Below, one piece after another: positions 6,955 through 13,080 of a stretch of DNA of 13,278 nt (the stretch's first letter is position 1; each line of letters opens with the position of its first letter). Made by a program: the position numbers and the translations under genes. Below the pieces are notes generated by a model. The model searched no databases, was not told where the DNA came from, and saw only the letters and a program-made list of their open reading frames with translations. The DNA comes from Methanocorpusculum sp. GTDB taxonomy: Archaea > Halobacteriota > Methanomicrobia > Methanomicrobiales > Methanocorpusculaceae. The DNA is taken from the NCBI GenBank assembly GCA_029987245.1, contig DALTWG010000049.1, positions 1 to 13,278 on the forward strand, written 5' to 3'.

Positions 6955-8068
6955 GGAAAAATCCGGCGGGGTTTTAGCCCGCCGGGACACGTTTCTTTCT
7001 TCGATGCGCAAATTAACCTTCGAGGAGGGCTTTTTTACGGCGGCGGAAATTGCCGATGTCTGCGATGCGCCGCGTTCCACGGCGCAGGACTGGATTAACC
7101 GGCTCCTTGCCGAAGGCTGCATTTTCCAAAAGGAAGAGCCTCACGGCCGCGCACCGGCGAAATACGCCTCGCGTTCGGCGATGCCGGAGACCACCTGCAA
7201 GCGGATTTTTACGACAGTCTCGGGAAACGATGTGGAGATTTTCCATGAGTGTCTTTCAAGCGGCTGCGCGGGCTTTTGTGAGTTCCATCACAAGCGTGCA
7301 AAAGGCGCGGCCGTATCGGTCGAGCGTGACGGGATGATTTTCAGGATGCGGGCAAAAACCGGCCGCGCTGAGCCGCTGAATTTACAAGACGCGGCCGTCG
7401 GGCTTGTTTCGGTGGAGAAAAAAGGCGATTATGTCTATCAGACTATCCGCTCTATTCCGGGCGGCCCCGCATATTCGCTTTCGTCGATGATGAGCCGCGC
7501 AAAGGGCGTCTGTTGCGTAAAAACGGCGCTCGAGGAGGGCTGTGTTACCGGCATTGTGCGCACCAGAGCGCTTGTTCCGGTAACCGTAGGAATAGACGAC
7601 ACCGACCGGAAGGGCTGCGGGGGGGCGACGTTTGCTCTTGCGCAGGCGCTTTTGAAGTATCTTTCCAATTCCGGCGGGGTTATCGGGATTCGCCATCAGG
7701 TTGCGGTGCTTTGCGCCGGTATTGAGGAAAAAACAGCCGGGAATTCCTGCAGTTTTATTGAGCTTGCTGTGACGCCTGAGGCAAAACCGGCGCTTGCAGA
7801 GAAAATCTGCCGGTTTGTTGCGGAGGAAAGTGTATCCGAAGACTGGGGTGTCGCTGTTTTCTCCGGGATTTATGTGCCGGAAGCGCTCAAGGTCTTTGCG
7901 GCTAAAGCCAGACGCGCCCGGGTTACGGAAAATGAGGCGAAATGCGCGGCGGATTTGTGCGGCGCGGAGATATTCGGGGGCCGCGGGATTATCGGGGCGC
8001 TTGCAAGCGTGGGGTTAAAGGACCAGAGGCGGGATGTGCTGCTGGATTTGGAGAGGGGGGTTGTGTAA
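6944..8068 (+). CDS. Winged-HTH protein with a TiaS-like (IDDTD / DUF1743-type) domain
   Basis: From the ATG at 6944 this encodes 374 residues. Residues 18-75 look like a winged helix (FFTAAEIADVCDAPRSTAQD). Residues 85-205 hold a Cys/His cluster (EIFHECLSSGCAGFCEFHH, 98-116). The rest resembles archaeal TiaS, the ATP-dependent enzyme that puts agmatine on C34 of tRNA-Ile2: GIDDTD (216-221) and the C-terminal GGRGIIGALASVG (345-357). The C-terminal OB-fold and zinc ribbon of full TiaS are missing, and the HTH is not part of TiaS. The ~295-residue part after the HTH could match the unassigned methanogenesis marker protein 11 family, which I recall as TiaS-like but cannot verify. An earlier in-frame ATG at 6893 lies deep inside hom and is unlikely. 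A nucleotide-dependent regulator or RNA-modifying enzyme are both possible. Confidence 0.8.
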   Translation: MASKEKSGGVLARRDTFLSSMRKLTFEEGFFTAAEIADVCDAPRSTAQDWINRLLAEGCIFQKEEPHGRAPAKYASRSAMPETTCKRIFTTVSGNDVEIFHECLSSGCAGFCEFHHKRAKGAAVSVERDGMIFRMRAKTGRAEPLNLQDAAVGLVSVEKKGDYVYQTIRSIPGGPAYSLSSMMSRAKGVCCVKTALEEGCVTGIVRTRALVPVTVGIDDTDRKGCGGATFALAQALLKYLSNSGGVIGIRHQVAVLCAGIEEKTAGNSCSFIELAVTPEAKPALAEKICRFVAEESVSEDWGVAVFSGIYVPEALKVFAAKARRARVTENEAKCAADLCGAEIFGGRGIIGALASVGLKDQRRDVLLDLERGVV

Positions 8069-8265
8069 GTTTTGCGGCGTTGTATTGCACCATGTTTCGC
8101 CTTTTTCCTTGCACCGGCTGTGCTCACAAAGTTAGTCTCACGTATTGGTTTCTGCTCATAAAAATGAAAAATGCGTTGACTTTATGGGTCAACGCAAAAA
8201 AATAATATATTTCAAAAGATATTCCTACGGAATTTTTGTATTGAATATTGTGTTATTACGGTTAT
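8069..8265. other. Non-coding stretch between convergent transcription units
   Basis: I see no gene here. It contains the direct repeat CTGTGCTCA (8118-8126), the terminator hairpin at 8172-8196 and a small + strand hairpin ATTCC/GGAAT followed by TTTT (8221-8237) that may end the hom-operon transcript. Base composition turns AT-rich from about 8130. Confidence 0.5.
8167..8196 (-). terminator. Terminator of the ADP-ribosyltransferase cassette
   Basis: Perfect 9-bp stem TGCGTTGAC/GTCAACGCA (8172-8180 and 8188-8196) with a 7-nt loop. On the minus strand it is followed at once by TTTTTCATTTTT, so it fits an intrinsic-type terminator 70 nt past the stop of the small gene. On the plus strand it is followed by A residues, so it serves mainly minus-strand transcripts. 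Confidence 0.6.
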
Positions 8266-8442
8266 TTATGATTTTGCAGATACTTTTGTTTGTTTAGTTA
8301 CCATTCTTGCAGTAAGTGCTGCGTTTATCTGATTAGTAAAATCATCGATTGCTGATTCTGCCTTTGCGCGTTGAGCCGGGGTGACTTTTACTTTTTTATG
8401 CACACTCCTGCCCGGAGAATTCATTGCTAATGTGGACGACAT
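8266..8442 (-). CDS. Small basic protein (58 aa), partner gene of the ADP-ribosyltransferase
   Basis: The ATG at 8442 lies two nucleotides after the stop codon of the ADP-ribosyltransferase gene, so the two are co-transcribed and probably translationally coupled. The 58 residues are rich in Lys, Arg, Ser, Ala and Thr. An extended basic N-terminus (GRSVHKKVKV) leads into a probable amphipathic helix (TPAQRAKAESAIDDFTNQIN, continuing to about residue 46), and the tail is basic. No family is recognised. The helix plus disordered tails, and the position directly downstream, would suit an antitoxin or immunity-type partner, but a nucleic-acid-binding or chaperone-like role is equally open. A terminator follows 70 nt downstream. 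It is a real-gene candidate mainly because of the tight spacing and the clean frame. Confidence 0.6.
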   Translation of the reverse strand: MSSTLAMNSPGRSVHKKVKVTPAQRAKAESAIDDFTNQINAALTARMVTKQTKVSAKS

Positions 8443-8444
8443 AA

Positions 8445-9083
8445 TTACTTATTCACCTTCTCTATATAATAAGTTAACGATGACCAGTCATTTGGTAAAT
8501 ACCCCTCTCTTATATCAGTAATGATATATTCTCTGTTTTTTGGCAGCAGCCATTCGTATTCACTATCGTTAATATATAATGCTTTATCATTAGGTTTTAA
8601 ATCCTGAATAATGAATACCGCCTGATTATCGTGTTTTTTATGCAATCGATTTTCTTCCTCTATTTTTTTATCAATTGCATATTTCACCGCAATATCAATA
8701 CTTGTTGTAAAACTCCCGAACGCATCATCAACATAAGGTTCATTCGGATCAAGTTTCAATAACCAGTCAGGATTAGTTAATCCTTTAATAACTCTAAGAG
8801 GATGTAATAATGTTGAATTATCAATGGCAGAAGCAATATTTGGAATTAAACAATCCAATTTATCTTTATCATGTTTTGTAAGCGGAAATTTCAATGACTT
8901 TCTCAAATAATTATTTATTAAAAAACATTCCATTCTAATTCCAAAAGGTTTTTCTGAGATTGGATAGTCCCAATGCAAAGGTTGAGCTTCTACGTCATGA
9001 TAACAGGAAACAGATGTTATCTCATCATCGCTGAGTATATTGTTATTGAAATAAGGAATTCCCCGAGTTAACTGCAGTTTCAT
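8445..9083 (-). CDS. Putative ADP-ribosyltransferase of the R-S-E (ART exoenzyme) class
   Basis: The protein has 212 residues, with no signal peptide or membrane segment, so it should act in the cytoplasm. The motifs occur in the order known for the ADP-ribosylating exoenzyme fold: a helix ending IRMECFLINNYLRKSL (49-64), like the family's IN..LR segment; LLHPLRVIKGL with R97 as the likely NAD-binding Arg; DDAFGSFTTSIDIAVKYA (119-136), matching the F-x-S-T-S region; and SEYEWLLPKNREYII (174-188), with E175-x-E177 as the catalytic ExE followed by the typical LLP. NAD-dependent mono-ADP-ribosylation is therefore the likely activity; ExE typically goes with Arg targets, and the target is unknown. 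The gene is much more AT-rich than its neighbours and has its own TATA-like TATTAAT 26-32 nt before the ATG. It heads a two-gene cassette with the 58-residue protein, which suggests a toxin-type module acquired by transfer. Confidence 0.75.
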   Translation of the reverse strand: MKLQLTRGIPYFNNNILSDDEITSVSCYHDVEAQPLHWDYPISEKPFGIRMECFLINNYLRKSLKFPLTKHDKDKLDCLIPNIASAIDNSTLLHPLRVIKGLTNPDWLLKLDPNEPYVDDAFGSFTTSIDIAVKYAIDKKIEEENRLHKKHDNQAVFIIQDLKPNDKALYINDSEYEWLLPKNREYIITDIREGYLPNDWSSLTYYIEKVNK

Positions 9084-9108
9084 TTATTGTTTTATGTGAT
9101 GTTTATCT

Positions 9109-9115
9109 ATTAATA
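9109..9115 (-). promoter_or_regulatory. TATA-like box of the ADP-ribosyltransferase cassette
   Basis: TATTAAT on the minus strand, 26-32 nt before the ATG at 9083. No Shine-Dalgarno is visible, so the transcript is probably leaderless. Confidence 0.4.
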
Positions 9116-9240
9116 CTTATTTTTATTTCAGACTGTGCTCATAATGTTTATCCGCGTTTTCTTTTCAATAGTGGTCCCAAAAATATTGAAATCCGAAAAT
9201 TTGTATCAGGGTTGAACAGTTTGAAAAAATAAGTTGTTTT

Positions 9241-9263
9241 CCCGGTTATTTCTTTGAACCGGG
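9241..9263 (-). terminator. Possible terminator hairpin of the DUF169 gene
   Basis: A 7-bp stem CCCGGTT/AACCGGG with a 9-nt loop spans the stop codon. On the minus strand an AT-rich stretch with TTATTTTTT follows about 10-17 nt later. The distance makes this a weak call. Confidence 0.35.
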
Positions 9264-9953
9264 CGCGGCGGTGACTTTGGTCACTGCCTCAGCGATTTCT
9301 GCAATCATTTCTGCCGGGAATGAAGCAACCATTTCTTCATCGGCGATGCCGGAGAATTTGCGCGAGCCGTCGCAGCCGAGCGAGAAGTTCGGTTTGCCGC
9401 ATTTGATTACATACGCGGTTGCATCAGAGCATATTGACTGAATGCCTGAAAATTCCGGATAATGGCGTCCGCCGAGGCGGTATAAACATGCCTGCGCGAG
9501 TTTTAAGACCGCGAGCGGTTTTGCAAAAATAATGACAACGTTGGGTGCAAACGCCGCTTTTTCAAGCGGGGCATACAGCGTTGCATAGGTTTCTTTGGGC
9601 ATGTTCGGGACCGAATCCATGGTACGCTTGCTGGATGCAAGCGACTCGTATTTGCCGAGTTTGAAATAGTGCTGACCGGAGCCGAGCGCCGCGCCTTTTT
9701 CGCGCAGACCTAAGGTCCAGGCGCCTCCTCCGCACTGGTGTTTTGCGTCCGTTGCATAAAAGACATTGCCTTCGCGTGCAAGAGATACCATTCTGCAGTG
9801 GCGGACGGTTTCCTCGATTTCGGTCATGCCTTCGGGAATCTGGTCTGCCGCGGTGACTAATTTTACCGCTACAGGCGAGCCGCTGAGATTAAGCGCGGTC
9901 TTTAAGGTTTCGGAAATCGCTGCAAAGTCAGGGTCTGATTTCATGGTGTCCAT
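9246..9953 (-). CDS. DUF169 family protein
   Basis: This 235-residue soluble protein has the marks of the DUF169 family (PF02596), common in methanogens and anaerobes and without a firmly assigned function. These include SGSPVAVKL near 24-32, a conserved-looking C53 (RHCRM), KHQCGGGAWTLG (71-82, C74), QSICSDATAYV (172-182, C175) and SLGCDGSRKFSGI (191-203, C194). The spread of cysteines suggests metal, haem or thiol chemistry, but that is inference. A TATA-like TTTTAATA lies 24-31 nt before the ATG, so it may be transcribed on its own. The radical SAM gene ends only 44 nt upstream on the same strand, so read-through is possible. The second Met (codon 4) is an alternative start. Confidence 0.85.
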   Translation of the reverse strand: MDTMKSDPDFAAISETLKTALNLSGSPVAVKLVTAADQIPEGMTEIEETVRHCRMVSLAREGNVFYATDAKHQCGGGAWTLGLREKGAALGSGQHYFKLGKYESLASSKRTMDSVPNMPKETYATLYAPLEKAAFAPNVVIIFAKPLAVLKLAQACLYRLGGRHYPEFSGIQSICSDATAYVIKCGKPNFSLGCDGSRKFSGIADEEMVASFPAEMIAEIAEAVTKVTAAPGSKK

Positions 9954-9997
9954 GATGTATAATAGGTGGTACAGGTATTAAAAGATGAAGGTTTTAA

Positions 9998-11047
9998 TTA
10001 TACTGCCTCTCCAAAACCCGAAAGCCGCGTCTGTTTTGTTTTGCCAAGTGCCAGATACGGCAGCGCCCGCGTCATAATAACCCCGCAGGATTTTAAAACG
10101 GCTGTATTTTGCACATCGCGCGTTTTTCGCGCCTGCAAAATCGCCCGCGCACTCACCTCGCCTATTCCCGGCACCCGCAAAAGCTCGGCAAAGCCGGCTT
10201 TTGCAGGGTTAACCGGCGCAATATTTTGCGCAAGCAGCACCTTGGGGTCGGTGTTCATTAAAAATCCGTTTTCATCAAAGACGGGCGCTGTTTCGCTGCG
10301 GCTATAGCCGTAAATTCTAAGCAGCGCATCAACCTGATACCAGCGGTTTGCGCGCCATAAGGGAGTGTTTACATGTTTTTCCAGAGGAGTATGTTCTATC
10401 GCATGAAACGCCGAATAATAAACCCGCGCCGGGTTGTATTTTTCATAGGTCGTCATCACTGTTTTGAAAATGTCTGCATCGGATTCATCGGCCGCGCCCA
10501 CCACAAACTGCGTTGAATGCGCGTGAGGCATAATTTCTGCAAGCCATTTGTGGCGCGTCAGAAGGTCGTTTTGATAATCCTTAACGCTTGCAAGTTCAGA
10601 CAAGTGCGATGCATCGGGTGCCTCGAGATTGATGCTTAACCGCGTCGCATATTTTGCCAGTTCGACAATATCGCCCCGGTTTGCGCCCGGCAGAACTTTT
10701 AGGTGCAGGTACCCGTTAAAACCTGCACCGCGGATAAGCCGGGCGGTCTCAATCAGTTTTTCCATTCCCAAATCCACATCGCCGCGCGGTATACCGGTAC
10801 TTAAAAGCAGCCCCCCTGCTTTTTTCTGCCGGTGGAGTTCCAGAAATCCGTGTGCGAGTTCTTCGGGGGTGAAACTGATGCCGCGGCATCTTGTACAGAC
10901 TTCGCAGTATTTGCAGTCAAATGAGCAGGTGCCTTCAAGGAGAATGCGAAGCGGGTGACACTGGTGTGTTTTTCCTTCATTGCGGCCGGTCTGGTCGTAA
11001 AATTCCCCTGCCGCTGCACGCTCGATTTTTCGTATCAGTTCAGACAT
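9998..11047 (-). CDS. Radical SAM protein with C-terminal helix-hairpin-helix (putative DNA modification/repair type)
   Basis: From the internal ATG at 11047 the protein has 349 residues. Residues 41-48 carry the radical SAM cluster motif C-x3-C-x2-C (CSFDCKYC), followed closely by C51 and C54, which may ligate a second cluster or metal. The barrel continues through LLLSTGIPRGD (80-90) and LSINLEAPDASHL (137-149). Near the C-terminus LLRVPGIGEVSARAIL (289-304) is a helix-hairpin-helix that binds DNA non-specifically. This combination matches the family annotated as a putative DNA modification/repair radical SAM protein; its reaction is unknown. The longer frame to 11101 would include the TATA box (11073-11081) and palindrome, so the shorter start is preferred. 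That start sits 26-34 nt after the TATA box, making the mRNA leaderless. The DUF169 gene follows 44 nt downstream. Confidence 0.88.
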   Translation of the reverse strand: MSELIRKIERAAAGEFYDQTGRNEGKTHQCHPLRILLEGTCSFDCKYCEVCTRCRGISFTPEELAHGFLELHRQKKAGGLLLSTGIPRGDVDLGMEKLIETARLIRGAGFNGYLHLKVLPGANRGDIVELAKYATRLSINLEAPDASHLSELASVKDYQNDLLTRHKWLAEIMPHAHSTQFVVGAADESDADIFKTVMTTYEKYNPARVYYSAFHAIEHTPLEKHVNTPLWRANRWYQVDALLRIYGYSRSETAPVFDENGFLMNTDPKVLLAQNIAPVNPAKAGFAELLRVPGIGEVSARAILQARKTRDVQNTAVLKSCGVIMTRALPYLALGKTKQTRLSGFGEAV

Positions 11048-11072
11048 ACCCGTAAACAACTTCGATGCGGCG

Positions 11073-11081
11073 ATATATAAA
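11073..11081 (-). promoter_or_regulatory. TATA box of the radical SAM gene
   Basis: TTTATATAT on the minus strand, 26-34 nt before the ATG at 11047. It fits the archaeal consensus well and decides the start-codon choice for the gene. Confidence 0.65.
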
Positions 11082-11086
11082 CCCCT

Positions 11087-11098
11087 GACCGTGCGGTC
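11087..11098. promoter_or_regulatory. Palindrome next to the radical SAM TATA box
   Basis: GACCG-TG-CGGTC is a 5-bp inverted repeat whose edge is 5 nt upstream of the TATA box, overlapping the place of the TFB recognition element. A regulator bound here would affect preinitiation complex assembly. No family of regulator can be named. Confidence 0.35.
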
Positions 11099-11243
11099 CA
11101 AAAGCCTTAGGGGGTGTCATCTCTTTCAGAGAGAAGGGGGTAAAAATTACAGGGAGTATATTAAGTTAACTGACAAAAACTGCGGCCTTTATTTCGTGTG
11201 GAAAATGCGTCCGCGTGATTTTTTTCTCATCTCACAAAACAAC

Positions 11244-11249
11244 ATATAT
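11244..11249 (+). promoter_or_regulatory. TATA box of the epimerase gene
   Basis: ATATAT within CATATATTTTG, 28-33 nt before the ATG at 11277. No Shine-Dalgarno is present, so the transcript is probably leaderless or nearly so. Confidence 0.5.
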
Positions 11250-11276
11250 TTTGCATAGTACGACCAATACATACCC

Positions 11277-12203
11277 ATGAATTGTATAGTAACCGGCGGA
11301 GCAGGTTTTATCGGCTCCCACCTTGTGGATTTACTGCTCTCCCAGGGACATAACGTAACCATAATTGATTCAATGGTAGCAGGCAGACTCTGCAATGTCG
11401 AGCACAATCTTCCGCGCGTCAATTTTGTCAGAGAAGATCTCCTTAACGACGGCTGGCAGGAATCCTTCAAAGGCGCAGACAGAGTATATCACATAGCAGC
11501 CGACCCCGATGTGCGCGGCTCGGCCCGGAAGTCCTATGAGGTTTTTGACAATAACGTAAATGCAACGGTGCGCGTGCTTGAAGCCATGAAAGAGTACGGC
11601 GTAAAGGAAATCGTCTTCACCTCGACCAGTACGGTTTACGGCGAGGCAAAAGTTATTCCGACGCCGGAAACCTATTCGCCGATGCTGCCTATCTCCATCT
11701 ACGGCGCAAGCAAACTTGCCTGCGAGGCGATGATTTCATCGTATGCCGCCACCTACGGCTGGAACGCCTGGGTCTACCGGTTTGCCAACATCATAGGTCC
11801 GCGCAGCACGCACGGCGTTATTTACGACTTCGTGCAGAAGCTGCGCAAGAATCCGAAGGAGCTTGAAATCCTCGGCGACGGAAGCCAGTGCAAATCGTAT
11901 CTTTCGGTTGAAAACTGTGTAAAGGCTATGGTTTTTGCACCGGAAATCTCGCATGAGACGTTTAACTTTTTCAACATTGGTTCAGAAGACTGGGTTTCGG
12001 TTAAACGTATTGCCGAGTTAATTGTAGAAGAGATGGGCTTACAGGATGTAAAATTCAACTTCACCGGCGGGGACCGGGGCTGGGTTGGAGATGTGCCGCA
12101 GATGCAGCTTTCGGTTGACAAGCTGAAGTCGTATGGCTGGACTCCGGGGATTACTTCGGAAGAGGCTGTGCGGCTTGCAATTCGCGCAACCCTTGATGAG
12201 TAA
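11277..12203 (+). CDS. NAD-dependent epimerase/dehydratase, UDP-glucose 4-epimerase-like
   Basis: The 308-residue protein is an extended short-chain dehydrogenase. It has the NAD-binding TGGAGFIGSH (6-15), an acidic residue after strand 2 (D31), FTSTSTVYG (114-122) supplying the catalytic Ser/Thr, and SIYGASK with catalytic Y142 and K146. The C-terminal part has FANIIGPRSTHGVI (169-182) and the substrate-side DGSQCKSYLSVENCV (201-215), typical of GalE-like archaeal proteins. It probably interconverts UDP-hexoses or a related nucleotide sugar for glycoconjugates; the exact sugar cannot be read from sequence alone. The stop TAA shares its last base with the start codon of the downstream Nudix gene, so the two are tightly coupled. 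Confidence 0.9.
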   Translation: MNCIVTGGAGFIGSHLVDLLLSQGHNVTIIDSMVAGRLCNVEHNLPRVNFVREDLLNDGWQESFKGADRVYHIAADPDVRGSARKSYEVFDNNVNATVRVLEAMKEYGVKEIVFTSTSTVYGEAKVIPTPETYSPMLPISIYGASKLACEAMISSYAATYGWNAWVYRFANIIGPRSTHGVIYDFVQKLRKNPKELEILGDGSQCKSYLSVENCVKAMVFAPEISHETFNFFNIGSEDWVSVKRIAELIVEEMGLQDVKFNFTGGDRGWVGDVPQMQLSVDKLKSYGWTPGITSEEAVRLAIRATLDE

Positions 12204-12634
12204 TGCGCTATACTATTCCAAAACTGATTAACGGTCGGGAAAAGTCCTGCGGGGCGGTTATCTGGCGTCCGTGTGTCGGGGGGCATGAGTATTTAATGAT
12301 TCGTCACGGCAATCACTGGAGTTTTCCCAAAGGTCATGTGGAGGGCAGCGAGTCTGAGGTGCACACGGCGCTTCGGGAGGTAAAAGAGGAGACAAATCTC
12401 GATGTGGCGCTTGACTCGCGGTTCCGCGAGGTTGTGTCATATCGTACGAAGCTTGGGCATTTCAAGGATGTGGTCTTTTTCATTGCGCAGCCTATTAACG
12501 GGCGTGAGCGTCCTCAGGTGGAGGAGATTCAGGATATGGGGTGGTTTACGTATGAGGAGGCGCTGCCTCTTGTGACGTTTGCGACGGATAACAGTGTGCT
12601 GAATGCGGCGGAGCGGTATATCAGGGAGAGGTAG
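12203..12634 (+). CDS. Nudix hydrolase, Ap4A-hydrolase-like
   Basis: The 143-residue protein is a single Nudix domain. The Nudix box runs from G44 to L66: G44, E50, R58-E59, then E62-E63, with N65 where the consensus has Gly. WSFPKGHVE before and within the box is the signature style of bis(5'-nucleosyl)-tetraphosphatases (asymmetrical Ap4A hydrolases), which clear dinucleoside polyphosphates. A nucleotide-sugar pyrophosphatase role is also possible given the coupled upstream epimerase. Its ATG overlaps the epimerase stop (TAATG), so translation is coupled. The convergent nucleotidyltransferase gene ends 25 nt past its stop. Confidence 0.9.
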   Translation: MRYTIPKLINGREKSCGAVIWRPCVGGHEYLMIRHGNHWSFPKGHVEGSESEVHTALREVKEETNLDVALDSRFREVVSYRTKLGHFKDVVFFIAQPINGRERPQVEEIQDMGWFTYEEALPLVTFATDNSVLNAAERYIRER

Positions 12635-12659
12635 GGGGAGAGACGGGAGAAAGGTTTGC

Positions 12660-12989
12660 TTATGCAATACTTTTCTCCTGACCGAATAGTATTGCATCGG
12701 TTTTTACCCGGTCGAAAATAATCGGGGAAACGTATTTTACTGCTATTAAATCTACTTCGCGTCCGAAGAGTTCTTCCAGGTACCATTTCAGGGGGACGAT
12801 GTCTGACATACCTCCTCTTCCTTCTGCAAAATGATAAAGAATGTCTACGTCTGATTCGGGTGTGTCTTCACCGCGGGAGACGGAGCCGAATAGTCCAAGG
12901 GTATCAATACCGAATCTTTCCTGCATTTCCGGGAGGTGTGCTTCGAGTTTGGCGAGGACTTCGGGTTTTATGCTCTGGTATTCGGCCAT
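12660..12989 (-). CDS. Minimal nucleotidyltransferase (MNT/MntA type)
   Basis: The 109-residue protein carries the pol-beta nucleotidyltransferase motif LFGSVSRGEDTPESDVDIL (33-51) with G35-S36 and metal-binding D47 and D49. A third acidic site, EVDLI (D80), follows. This size and motif set fit the minimal nucleotidyltransferases that usually pair with a HEPN protein; characterised pairs work as toxin-antitoxin systems in which the MNT AMPylates the HEPN RNase. No HEPN-like frame is visible on either side: a Nudix gene lies downstream and repeats lie upstream. It is therefore an orphan unless its partner is elsewhere. A TATA-like AAAATATACC lies 26-35 nt before the ATG. Confidence 0.88.
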   Translation of the reverse strand: MAEYQSIKPEVLAKLEAHLPEMQERFGIDTLGLFGSVSRGEDTPESDVDILYHFAEGRGGMSDIVPLKWYLEELFGREVDLIAVKYVSPIIFDRVKTDAILFGQEKSIA

Positions 12990-13014
12990 GATTATATATT
13001 ATTTGTTTTTACAG

Positions 13015-13024
13015 GGTATATTTT
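13015..13024 (-). promoter_or_regulatory. TATA-like box of the nucleotidyltransferase gene
   Basis: AAAATATACC on the minus strand, 26-35 nt before the ATG at 12989. Its placement fits a leaderless transcript. Confidence 0.45.
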
Positions 13025-13080
13025 TTGTGCGGGTGATGCAGAAATGTTGGTTTTTCGCCTTGGTGCCATAGGTCATGGAA

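Noticed and set aside
9210..9222. GGTTGAACAGTTT resembling the 13-bp terminal repeat at 3015-3027
   Set aside because: It matches imperfectly, has no partner repeat nearby and sits in AT-rich spacer, so chance is likelier than a second element copy.
11048..11101. N-terminal extension of the radical SAM protein to an ATG at 11101
   Set aside because: The extra codons cover a strong TATA box and palindrome; the internal ATG is correctly spaced from that TATA box.
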